Below, piece by piece: positions 35,650 through 45,460 of a DNA stretch of 64,000 nt. The notes below the pieces were generated by a model. That model did not search any database and was not told the origin of the DNA. It saw only the letters and a list, made by a program, of their open reading frames with translations. The translations under genes were made by a program, and so were the position numbers. The DNA is taken from assembly GCF_030247195.1 (NCBI RefSeq), contig NC_080672.1, forward strand, positions 69,791,771 through 69,855,770, written 5' to 3'. Position 1 is the stretch's first letter. Each line of letters opens with the position of its first letter. Source of the DNA: Topomyia yanbarensis. Its lineage: Eukaryota; Arthropoda; Insecta; Diptera; Culicidae.

Positions 35650-36130
35650 TTTCATTTCCAGTTTTCGTGTCAACCTCAAAAACCGCTAAGGAAAATTCGT
35701 ATATGGAAATTAAATCTATTTCTCAGTCTATAATACAGTTAGCACATGGCGAACCGCACTCGTGAGTCGTAAGTGCAAACAAAGAAATGAATAACATCCG
35801 ATCGCAAGTATCAGGGTAACATAAATGATGAAAACATGAAGGCGTATAATAAGAGAAAAATAAATGACTCCCAACGTACAGATAATCTTTGTTTTCCTGT
35901 TATTTTCATTTCCTGCTTCTAGTAAATATGTAAAAACCCTCTGCTCTGTTGAGCTAGCGCAATGATGTATGCCAAATTAAAGTATTTAAAAAAATCATTT
36001 TCATATTTCTGCATTAATTATGACAATAATCGAGATAAATTAATCGATCGATTAAAAATTATTCGTTTGCCATAGCTAATATTCGATTCATTGAACGTAA
36101 TCGGACATCCCTATTCGTTAGCGTACAGGC
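35650..36130. mobile_element. Probable decayed hAT-like insert in the minisatellite
   Basis: This stretch lacks the CAAGTTTGC words on both sides. It ends ATCGATCGATTAAAAATTA... GTAATCGGACATCCCTA. A terminal (T)AGGGATGTCCGATTA in inverse orientation is a hAT-type end I recognise. The matching left end is not visible, so the element is truncated or too worn. Confidence 0.4.
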
Positions 36131-38394
36131 TCACCTTTCTAGGTTGCATTCAAGTTCGCGTAATTTTGCGTTGCTGCTCTACGTTAAAAGTTTGTAAATA
36201 ATTTTCGTTCAAACCTACGTAAAAGTTTGATACAAATTTGCCTAAATGTTTCATAGAAGTTTGCATAAAAGTTGCATACAGGTTTACGTAAAAGTATGCA
36301 TTTCATGTTGGTGATCAAGTTGCATACAATAAATTATACAATTAAGCTTGCATTAAGCTTGAGTGCCATTTTTCGTTTCAAATTTGCATACAATGTACAT
36401 GTGCAGTTTCACGCAAAATGTTGCATACAAATGTGTACAGTTCTGCTTACAAGTTACTATTCAACTTTGCGCTCAAGTTTTCACTTCGAGTTTACATTTA
36501 AGTATGTATTAATTTTCGTTCGAGTCCACATACTACTTTGCATACGACTTCACGTACAAGTTTGAATGCAAGTTCTTGCCTACAAGGTCGCACAGGTTAG
36601 CGTACCAATTAGGTTTTGCGTACAAATTAGCGTTTCTAGTTGGTATTGGTATACATGTTAGCGTTATTTAGCTTTTCTGCTTTTGGTTGGCAAAGAAATT
36701 TCCTTCATTCGAGCATAATTTGCGGAAGTGTTGCTTACAAGTTTTAATAAAAGTTGAATACAAGCTTACATACAAATTTATGGTTCATGGTGCCGATCAT
36801 GTATACATTTTTAGTTAACGTTTTATGTGTGCATTCAAGTTTGCGCACAATAATTTATACAAGTTGGCATAAAACTTAAGCTTGTGTTTCAAGTTTGCAT
36901 ACAAGTTAGCGTACAGGCTTGCTTAAAAAATTTCATACACGTTTTTATCCTACTTTTTGCACAAGTTTTCACTTCAAGTTTGAGTGGAAACTATACGTTC
37001 AAGTTTGCCATTCAGTTTGCATAAAGATTGAGTGCCAGTTCGCGTTTTGCGTTTCGCGTTTACATATAAGTTTCCGTGCGGGTTCACGTACAAATGTGCA
37101 TACAAAGTTTCTATCCAACATTGCGTTCTAGTTTTGCACTTCTAGTTTGCGTTTGGACTTTACGTTCAAGTTTTTGTAGAATTTACGTTCAAGTTTACGT
37201 ATTAGTTTGCATATAAATTTGCGTACAATTTTCACTCAAGATTTCGCACAATGTTGCGTTTTAAGTTGGCCTACGCGTGTCCAGTTTACCGACCTTATTT
37301 CACGCTTCAAGTGTACACTCAAGTTTGCCTACAAACATGGATTCAGGTATGCTTACGAACTTGAGTAAAAGTTTACATACAAGTAAGCTGGCATGTTTGC
37401 TAGCAATTTGCAAGCAAATTTCAAGTACGATACAAATTTTCATTTCAAGTTCGCATTCGAGCTTGCACGCAAGTTTGCGTACGTAATACGCTTTCAAGTT
37501 GACGTGCACATATGCAAGATTGTATTAAATCTTGCCTGCTACTTTGTGTTAAAGCTTACTTAACAATTCATGATCCTAGTTTACATTTTGAATAGAAGTT
37601 TTTATGCAAATTTGCGCAATATTTTGCACTTCAGTGTAAATTTTAATTGTGCATATAAATATAAAAACTTTGCATATAAATTTGAAGTTTGGATATCAGT
37701 TTCTGTTCAAGACTGCATAAGATTTGTGTTCAAGTTTACGTACAAGTACCAGAGTACCAGTTGCATACAATTTTGAGTAAAAGTTTACACACAAGTTTGT
37801 GTTTCTAAATTTCGCTTAAATACTGATGTTTGCGTTCAAGTTCGCATAAAAGTTTGAGTTTCTCATCAGCGTACTTCAGGTTGCGTTTTAACTTTGCGTT
37901 CAAGTTTGCATAAAATTTCCGTTGTACAATCACGTATATGTATACCTGCAGTTGGTATATAAGTTGCATAGAAGTTAACCGACGAATTTGGGCATAAATT
38001 TGCATACCGGGTATCGTACAAGTTAGCTTTCAAGCTATCAAGTGTGCGTACAGGGTGGCAAACAGATTAGAATTCCAAGGGTGCGTTCAAGTTTCCATAC
38101 TAGGTTGCATTCAAGTTTGCGTTCAAGTGCAGGATTACGCTCAATTTCCCGTTTGCGATTTAGTTTTGCATACAGGACTGCGCCCAAGTTTACATTTAAG
38201 CTTGCATCCTTATACATAGTTGCTTTTCAACCTTCCGTTGAGGTTTCCAAAAAAAAAATCATTCGGGTTTACATACACGTTGGCATACAAATTATCGCGC
38301 AAGTAGCATACAAGTTAGAGCCCAAGTTTACATAGTTGCGTTTAGAGATCGTGTTGTGATTCCAGTTTTGCATTTCATGTGCGCATTCGTTGAC

Positions 38395-38658
38395 GGTACC
38401 GGTGGTTGAGTGGTAAGCGTGACTGCTTTTCACACCAGTGAGTCTTGGTTCAATCCCAACCAAAGTCGTTAAGATTTTTTAAAGTGAAAAATCTGTGGTC
38501 TCTTCTTCCTTCGTACTAAAGTTCGTAGTAAAGTCGTTGGTTCCATGTGCCGATGGGCCGATACATGGGGCTAGATGGTGGAGTCCCCTCACTGGCGTCA
38601 GAAATTGGCACTCAGTGCGAGCCGGGACCGACAAAAATAAATACCTATGAATAAAAAA
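38395..38658 (+). mobile_element. tRNA-derived SINE, full-length
   Basis: The head shows box A (TGGTTGAGTGGTAAGCG) and box B (GGTTCAATCCC) at tRNA-like spacing. The body contains TGGTGGAGTC, TGGCGTCAG and ACTCAGTGCG, and a short AAATA/A tail ends it. The same body sequence occurs inverted at 60,297-60,400, which confirms a family. Flanks GTGCGCATTC and GTGCATTC may be an imperfect TSD, but the surrounding minisatellite makes that uncertain. It is not a functional tRNA: the head is followed by about 190 bp of unrelated body. Confidence 0.75.
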
Positions 38659-39517
38659 TTGTGCATTCAAGTTTGCGTACATCCGTAACTCTCATTCTAG
38701 ATTGCAACTTCACCGAGACTTTTGCTTACAAGTTTGCACATAAATATGCGCGCAACTTTGGGCTTCTAGCTTACGTTTCAAGTTTGCATAACATTTGCAT
38801 TCAAGTAACATTTGTGTACAAGATCCTGCAAATTTTCTTTCAATTTTGCATTTCTAGATTATGTTTTAAGTTTGCATTCAGATTTGCATTTCTACAAGTT
38901 TGTCGACAGATTTGTGTTGTTAGATTTAGATTGGCTACAAATTGCATACAACTTTAGGAAATGTTACATACAACTTTGCGTACAAATATTCGTTTAAGTT
39001 TCATAGAAGTTAGCGTCTCAAGAATGCATACAAGTGCGTTGTGGTCCACCTTCGAGTATTGCAAACAAATTAGCCTACAAATTGAATTAACAGTTTGCGT
39101 TTCGAGTTTACTTTTTGAGCTTGCATACTAAATTACATTTCTAGTTTTACGTTTCAAATGCGTTTGCGTATTCAAATTTTTGAACTGTACAAGTAAGGGT
39201 ACACATTTTTATTGACGCTTGGTAGTTCACTGATACGTTGGCATACTCGTTTACATACAAATATGCTTACAACTTAGGATTAATTCACGTTTCAAGTATA
39301 CATAATATTAGCAAGTGACTTTTGCACTCAAGCATCATTTGAATACAAGCTCACGTACAAGTTTGCATGCAAATTTTACATTCAGGCTTACGTTGTTAGT
39401 TTACGTTTCAAATTCAGCACTCAGATTGGTGAATAAGCATCCGTACAAATTTGTCCACTAGTTTACCGACGCGTTTGCATACAAGTGCACATAACTGCCC
39501 TCGGTTTTATATACAAG

Positions 39518-39642
39518 TTTTTTTTTTTTTTTAGGTGGAATCCCAGTGGAAATAGATTTCCTGTTAAGGGATCCACATTATAAATTAAATTAAAGTTAAA
39601 TACTGCTGACGGATGTTTACATTAAATTACAAAACAATATCA
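39518..39642 (-). other. 3' UTR and poly(A) of the minus-strand retrotransposon
   Basis: A T-run of 15 (39,518-39,532) on the plus strand is the poly(A) end of the element, preceded on the element strand by about 110 bp of 3' UTR. The left flank is minisatellite (ATACAAG). A TSD partner at the 5' end could not be fixed because the target is repetitive. Confidence 0.7.
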
Positions 39643-41949
39643 TTAATTAAATATTTCGTTAAGCCTATGTTTAAAGTACTGTTTCAATCTAGCCTTGAAG
39701 ATGGTACGATTGTCGATTCTCTGCATGTCAAGTGGAAGTGCATTAAATTTGGTAGGGCCAATAAAAAGAATGCGCTTTTGGCCAAGGTTTGTGGCTGCTC
39801 GAATGCGTTGCAAGTTACTATTTCGACGTGTTGAACGAGAATGTGTTAAAGTTGTAAAATGTATATTATGCTGCGCGATGGAGTTATGTAGATCGTGTAT
39901 GAATAATAATGTTTGTACGTCACATAAGTGGGCTATGGGTAAAATATTATGGGCACTTTCAGACTATAACAACAAAGTCGAATATAAAAGTGGTTTATTA
40001 AATATAATTTTCACGGATCTATTTTGTAGTGTTTGTAGCTTTCTATTCGTCAGGTAACTATGAATAACAGAATGAGCAATGCCCCTGATACCGTAACATT
40101 CAAGCTTGGCCAGCAGTATTGTGTGGTCCAAAGTGTCAAATGCTTTTTTAAGGTCTAGGAATAGAGCACCAACAATGTTTTTACGATCCACTTCGCTCAT
40201 TATTAGATCTACTAATTCAATTATAGCGGTTTGGGTGCTAGAGCCTTGTCTAAACCCATACTGAAATCTATAGAGGACGCTGTGTTTGTTCAAAAATTCT
40301 AATAATCTAGCAACAAATAGTTTTTCGAGGATTTTGTTGAAAACGGACAGTGTAGATATAGGACGATAATTATTACAATCACAACAGTTACCTGATTTAA
40401 AAACAGGGATGACTTTAGCCACTTTGAGACAGTCAGGGTAATAACCAGATTGAACAATTATGTTGAAACATTGAGAAAGGATTCTAGAAAAAGCGCAAGA
40501 ATTTCCTTTTAACATATTGACAGGAATGTTATCAGGGCCACTACTCTTCTTATTATCTAGGCTATGTATCAGCATAATTACTTCGTTTGTTGATGAAGGA
40601 CGTAAAAATATTGACTCACGGACGCGACGAACATTACTTAAAGGACAAATGTTTGAGGTGGTGGGGATATCATTTGACAGTTTTTGCCCTATACTAGAGA
40701 AGAAGACATTAAAAGACTCACTGACTTCTGCATTATTGTTGGTTTTTTTACCATCGACAATTAGATTTATCTGGTCGCTTTTCTTTGCTAAACCAAAAGT
40801 GCTTTTTAGGTTTTTCCATAGTTTTGAATGTGGTGTGTTAGTAAGAAGGTTCTCATAGAAAGATTTTTTTACCCGTCGTTTTGTGGCATCTACCTTTTTG
40901 GATACATGCAATAGCATTTGCTTTAGATGTTGATCGGCAGGATTACTTTTGAGACGTTGAAGGTAATTACTCTTTATTTTTACTAGAGTCCATAAATCCA
41001 AAGTCATCCAGGGACAGTGAGTGCCTTTCACTTTAACTGTTTTAGTTATTGTTTTCGTATGACGTTGAAGTAATGAGTTGTATGTGGATGCGATAGATTG
41101 AATAGTAGATTCCGGGTCGACAATGACATCAATACTATTAACGAAGCTGGAAAACTCGTGGTTAAGTTGGCGATGGTTTACAATTTTTTTGGTAAGCAAC
41201 ATTGGTTCCCTATCAGCTGTAATTTTGAAAGTTGTTAAAATCTGAGAGTGGTCACTCAGATTGTTAAATATTGTGTCATTGCGCACTCGATTTACATCGT
41301 CCAGTTTGCATAGCACATGATCAAGTATGTTTTCGCTAATTGGTCTGGTAGGAAAAACATTTGTACAAATAAAGTCATAGGATTCCAACAGTATTTTATA
41401 TCTTCTAACAATATTGTTATTAGCAAGATTAATTGGGACATTTACATCACCTACAATAGCACACGAGTGCTTCGATTGGACTGAACACATCAAATTTTCT
41501 AAATAGGCTGAGAAATCATTGAAATCAAAGCTAGGAGGACGGTAAATTCCATGAACATCATAAAACTGTCCTTTGATAAACAGTTCGATGTGAATGTGAT
41601 GAAATCCTTCTGCGGTATAGTTTTTTACAATTCTATGTTTGATAGTCTGATTGACATACACAGCTAAACCTCCGCTAGAGTGTTGCCTGCACGCGAAAAA
41701 TGCTTTGAAATGTGGTATTTCATAGAGAGCACAATTGTCGTCTTTTAACCATGTCTCACCAATCACTATAACATCTATGGAAGTTTTACAACTGTCAAGG
41801 GTTTGCAAAATTTCATCAAATTTAGAGAGATTGTTTATACCTCTTACGTTCCACTGCAAAATTTTTAGTGTCTGGTTATCATTGTTAATATAATTGTCAT
41901 TAAAATCGTAAATATGGTCGAAAGAAATTTTTTTGATTGTATTAGCCAT
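39643..41949 (-). pseudogene. CR1/L2-group retrotransposon ORF2: intact EN, RT with catalytic core deleted
   Basis: The frame stays open for 661 codons to a TAG at 39,964-39,966, then continues in frame for 107 codons to TAA at 39,643. The N-terminal apurinic-type endonuclease is complete by motif: [38 protein letters not shown] and SDHSQI (residues 33-233). RT begins with [27 protein letters not shown] and YGFRQGSS, then [13 protein letters not shown] (about residue 607). At about residue 639 (near 40,033), SYLTNRKLQ passes straight into LQNRSVKII, which belongs to the C-terminal domain. PQGS and the YADD box are missing, so it cannot reverse-transcribe. The C-terminal domain then ends normally (IGPTKFNALP, RLKQYFKHRL). 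The near-intact frame implies a young copy. Confidence 0.9.
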
Positions 41950-41997
41950 TGGATATGCATGAATTCAAGTTTTATGCTGGATTGTTAACTACAATTC

Positions 41998-43050
41998 TTA
42001 ATTTCGTTTTCGCTTAGGGGCAGATTGTTGTGGTGAAGAAGAGGCAGATTTTGCACTTTTGTAATTATTTATGATTCGATCAAGGTCATGTTTGCTACCA
42101 ATTCTTTCAATCTTAGAATGTTCATCCTTTTTTACTAAAATCATTCCTCCACGACCAGGCCATACAAATTTAATGTTAAGAAGTTTTTGGGATTCACGCA
42201 TTTCTTTTAACAATTCTAATGACAAGGCTGACAGTTCTTCGCGGATCGCGACTTTCATTGCATTTCCGTTTACATTTAGTGCTTCATCAATCGTCGTAGT
42301 CAACAATGGGCCAAATTGTTGCTTTTTGTCAAGCAACAATTCTTTCAAATCTGTGTTTTTGAAAACAACTCTAATCGGAATTATAGCATTATTATTTTTA
42401 TTGTTAGAGTACAATCTGGTCGACGAAACAAGGGAATCAGAGGACAAATTAACACCGGTACATTTAAACGTTTTCAGCACGAGATCAGTTACATTTTCGT
42501 TAGGCAGGGAGGGTAAACCAAGTATTATTACATTATTTTCTATTGTTTTCTTATTTTCTTTATCAAAATTCATTTCAAGTTTATTGACAGTGGTAGAAAG
42601 CGACAACTGAGAAGATTTTAAAGCGTTAAGTTCATGTGTTAAACGTTCATTCTCAGATTTCAAATCTTTGAACTCCGACACGATAGTATCGAACTTCTCA
42701 GACAGAAAATTCTGAGACGACTCTATAGCATTAGTTAGCATTTTGACCTCCTCCGTCACTAGCTGCATTTGAGCAGACACAACACTGGCCACAGTCGCAT
42801 TTAGTTTGCTGCTAATTGATGATATAAAAGATTTTTCATTATTTTGCATGTCAATTATGCGTTTATAGATATCTGTACATTTTACCGAGCAAAAGTAAGC
42901 TTTTTGTTTGATTCGTTTCGCCGCCACACCCGTAATGCCTCGGCATTTCAAGTGAACAGCAGCAAAACAATACAAACATATCAAAAGCTTATTTTGGTCG
43001 GATTCTAGTTGCTGACAAACTCCACAAGTCATTTTACTTTCCCTATCCAT
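41998..43050 (-). CDS. Retrotransposon ORF1 protein with PHD-type finger, intact
   Basis: A complete 350-codon frame. ORF1 proteins package element RNA. Residues 9-58 form a C4HC3-like zinc finger (CGVCQQL, LICLYC, AVHLKC, YFCSVKC). Residues of about 75-165 are coiled-coil-like with LKSENERLTHELNALKS and other heptads. Residues of about 175-290 (NNVIILGLPSLPNENVTDLV, IRVVFKN, NIKFVWPGRGGMILVKKD) look like the RRM/transposase-22-type core followed by its C-terminal domain. The C-terminus is basic (PKRKRN) and could bind nucleic acid or act as a nuclear signal. ORF2 starts 48 bp downstream. The antisense ORF at 42,071-42,610 is a shadow. It is the only full-length ORF in the window without a disabling change. 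Confidence 0.85.
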   Translation of the reverse strand: MDRESKMTCGVCQQLESDQNKLLICLYCFAAVHLKCRGITGVAAKRIKQKAYFCSVKCTDIYKRIIDMQNNEKSFISSISSKLNATVASVVSAQMQLVTEEVKMLTNAIESSQNFLSEKFDTIVSEFKDLKSENERLTHELNALKSSQLSLSTTVNKLEMNFDKENKKTIENNVIILGLPSLPNENVTDLVLKTFKCTGVNLSSDSLVSSTRLYSNNKNNNAIIPIRVVFKNTDLKELLLDKKQQFGPLLTTTIDEALNVNGNAMKVAIREELSALSLELLKEMRESQKLLNIKFVWPGRGGMILVKKDEHSKIERIGSKHDLDRIINNYKSAKSASSSPQQSAPKRKRN

Positions 43051-44114
43051 ACCGATCGTGAACGCTAGACACAGGCACTTTTAAAACACAGATCAACAAT
43101 TTACGAAATAAAACAAAGCAAAAATAAATAAATAAATAGAGAGCACATCAGTGAGGTTAAAAAAAACCCAAATGGGAAAAAAAAAACCTTGAATGAAACC
43201 ATTAACCAGAGTATGCAGCAGGAACGCAAACAATTCACCAGAGCTCGGTGTTCAGCACAGTCCACTGACGATATAGAATATATGGAGCACAACACTTACC
43301 CTTAAACAGTCCTGTAGGGTGCCGGGTGTCCGACTGTAAACTAAACAACTAAAGTGGCCCCCAGAATCTACCGATCAAGAGGTTAATGCGGCAAACGGTA
43401 CACAGCAATCGGTCTATCAATCAATTAAATCTGCCTCTGCACAGCCACAACACTTATAAAGAAGTTCACACCATGCCACACTTACTGTTTGTGGACAGCT
43501 TGCGCCCAGCGAGAATCCCCCTTACACAGACACAAGTGCCGCTGCCGAAAAGAGACAGAACCACTATCCACCGGCGATGCACCGTTCTGAGGTTCAACCA
43601 CAGCCACTCAAAAGAGCTCAAACTATCACTCTTACTGTATGTAGACAGCTTGCGCGTAGCGAGCACCTTCAGCACACGTAGTGTACTATGAGCGCCGTTG
43701 CCGAAAAACGATACACAACGCCTGGCAGTGTATTGAAAGATGTACTAGATCACTTTTCCCGATATTGCGCACACCAATCGAACGCTCGACCCACGGGGCA
43801 ACGATTGCAGTGTCGCATACAGGGGAACGAGCAACACCACAGCTGACCGATATACAGACAAGCGGACACTACCACAACAACTATAGCACAAGATGGACTA
43901 ACGAATAATAATTTGGTCAAAGAAACCCTAAATTATTTTCGGTCAAAACTATCGATCCTCCGGCACTTATTCACGAACCTCCAATCTACACTGGTTACAG
44001 GTACACTAAATCACAAATTACAAGAAAAATATCTTTAAGGAAGTAAAAATACAACACTTTAATTGCCAAAGAAAAGCAGCTCTTAGAAAAGAGCAACGAT
44101 CGCCGTCAATAGAG
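43051..44114 (-). promoter_or_regulatory. Retrotransposon 5' UTR with tandem monomers
   Basis: About 1 kb separates ORF1 from the minisatellite. It contains a diverged direct repeat about 152 bp apart: ACAGCTTGCGCCCAGCGAGA then GCCGCTGCCGAAAAGAGACA (43,496-43,557), and ACAGCTTGCGCGTAGCGAGC then GCCGTTGCCGAAAAACGATA (43,648-43,712). 5' UTR monomers carry the internal promoter in several LINE families. A promoter role here is inference. The exact 5' end is approximate. Confidence 0.55.
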
Positions 44115-44753
44115 TTTCCACGAGTTTGTGTACAAGTGTGCATGTTAAGTTTGCGTACAAATGTCCGTGTCACGTCTACCATACATATGTATTCTATTTT
44201 GCGTTCAAACTTAAATACAAGTTGGTGTACTAATTTGCATACAAGTTTGTGTGCAAGTATGGGTACAAGTGTGCACACAAGTAGACGTAAAATTTGTGTT
44301 TCAAGATGGCGATTAAGTTTGGTTTTCTAGCTTTCCTTGCAATTTAGCATGCAATTTTACATTTTCTTGCAATTTGAGTGCTCGTTTCTAGTTTTCGTTT
44401 CTACTTTGAGTTTTTAGAATATGATAAAATTTACTCGCAAGTTTGTATGACATTTGGTTTCAAGTTTGCATACAAATTTGCGTACAACTTGCATACAAGT
44501 TTGAGCATAGGTTACATATCAGTTTGTGTACAAATGTTCGCCTAAGTTGCATAGAAGTTAGCATTTCAAATTTTCATACAATTTCACATAAGTTTGCATT
44601 CAAGTATTGTATACACTGTATACTATACAACAAATTTGTATACAATTTTGAGTACTAACTTTCGATCAATTTCACGTACCAATTTGTATTGCAAATTTGC
44701 ATACAAGTTTTTGTACAAGCCTTCACTTAAATTTGTGTTTCAAGTTTGCATAC

Positions 44754-44778
44754 ATGTTGCGTCCAGGTTTTCGTACAT
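44754..44778 (+). repeat. 25-bp target-site duplication, left copy
   Basis: The 25-bp segment starting ATGTTGCGTCCAGG and ending TTCGTACAT recurs at 45,203-45,227 with one mismatch (G to A). Confidence 0.85.
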
Positions 44779-45202
44779 GAGAGCTAGGAAGGGCGCTATA
44801 ACCCTGGCTCATTAGCCAGGGCAGGGCTAAATACTTCCGTCCTATCCCAGGAACCTAAGACCAAAGGAGTGACATTAACCCTCTTAGCAAAGTCACTCCC
44901 AACGATTTATCAAACCCCTATCAAATTGAAACGGTTATGTACGGTTGTCCACGTTTCTTCCTTATTCAAGGTTCAAAATAATCCGTTAATTAAATTATTC
45001 ATTGAATGAATAATTTGATTGCCGTATAATATTGAATCATCTTTATTTCGTACGCTGCACAGTTAACCTGGCCGCTTTAATGCTTGTGTCATATTCAATA
45101 TATGCCACAAACATTAATAATGACAAAAATGATTGTAAACGAACGTCTGCAATTTTCCAGGATCCCTACATGTATTGGCTGTGTATGTGTAGACTAGACT
45201 AG
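44779..45202 (+). mobile_element. 424-bp retroposed insert with 25-bp TSD
   Basis: The insert begins GAGAGCTAGGAAGGGCGC. It holds a hairpin (CCCTGGCTCATTAGCCAGGG, 44,804-44,823) and ends in GTGTAGACTAGACTAG, a short TAGAC repeat like the microsatellite tails of some non-LTR elements and SINEs. It has no ORF or pol III boxes that I can define. The long TSD argues for target-primed retroposition rather than a DNA transposon. The family is unknown. Confidence 0.65.
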
Positions 45203-45460
45203 ATGTTGCATCCAGGTTTTCGTACATATTCGCGTACAAGGGTGCACAAGTTTTATATGTAGCGTTACTAGTTTGCGTTGGGATTCTTTGTTTCAAGATT
45301 GCGTACAAGTATGAGTTTCATTTTCTCGTACTAGTTTATTTATAAATTTGCATTTCAAGTTTACATTCTAATATGTACATGTTTTTGTTGACATGCAAGT
45401 TTTCCTACAAGTGCTTACAAATTTCCGTAAAAGTTTGTCTCCAATTTTGCGAATCCAACT

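Larger units (their letters stand above)
34735..39517 (+). repeat. Decayed 12-bp minisatellite, left part
   Basis: Words such as CAAGTTTGCGTA, TTCAAGTTTGCA and CATACAAGTTTG recur over nearly 4.8 kb, giving a consensus near CAAGTTTGCRTA with heavy divergence and single-base indels. Because units are near 12 bp, several short open frames appear (for example 37,277-37,486 and 38,042-38,335). None is a gene. It is interrupted by a TIR MITE (34,885-35,353), an insert-like stretch (35,650-36,130) and a SINE (38,395-38,658). Confidence 0.8.
44115..45460 (+). repeat. Decayed 12-bp minisatellite, right part
   Basis: The same CAAGTTTGCRTA-type words resume immediately after the retrotransposon (GAGTTTGTGTACAAGTGTGC) and fade by about 45,460. 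Together with the left part it formed one array of about 5 kb before the insertions. It is interrupted by the insert at 44,779-45,202. Confidence 0.75.

Noticed and set aside
38395..38470. tRNA gene
   Set aside because: The pol III boxes belong to a SINE head. The body matches another SINE copy at 60.3 kb.
42071..42610. 179-codon plus-strand ORF
   Set aside because: It is the antisense shadow of the intact ORF1 on the minus strand.
39518..44114. TSD for the minus-strand LINE
   Set aside because: Both flanks are the same 12-bp minisatellite, so any short direct repeat there is uninformative.
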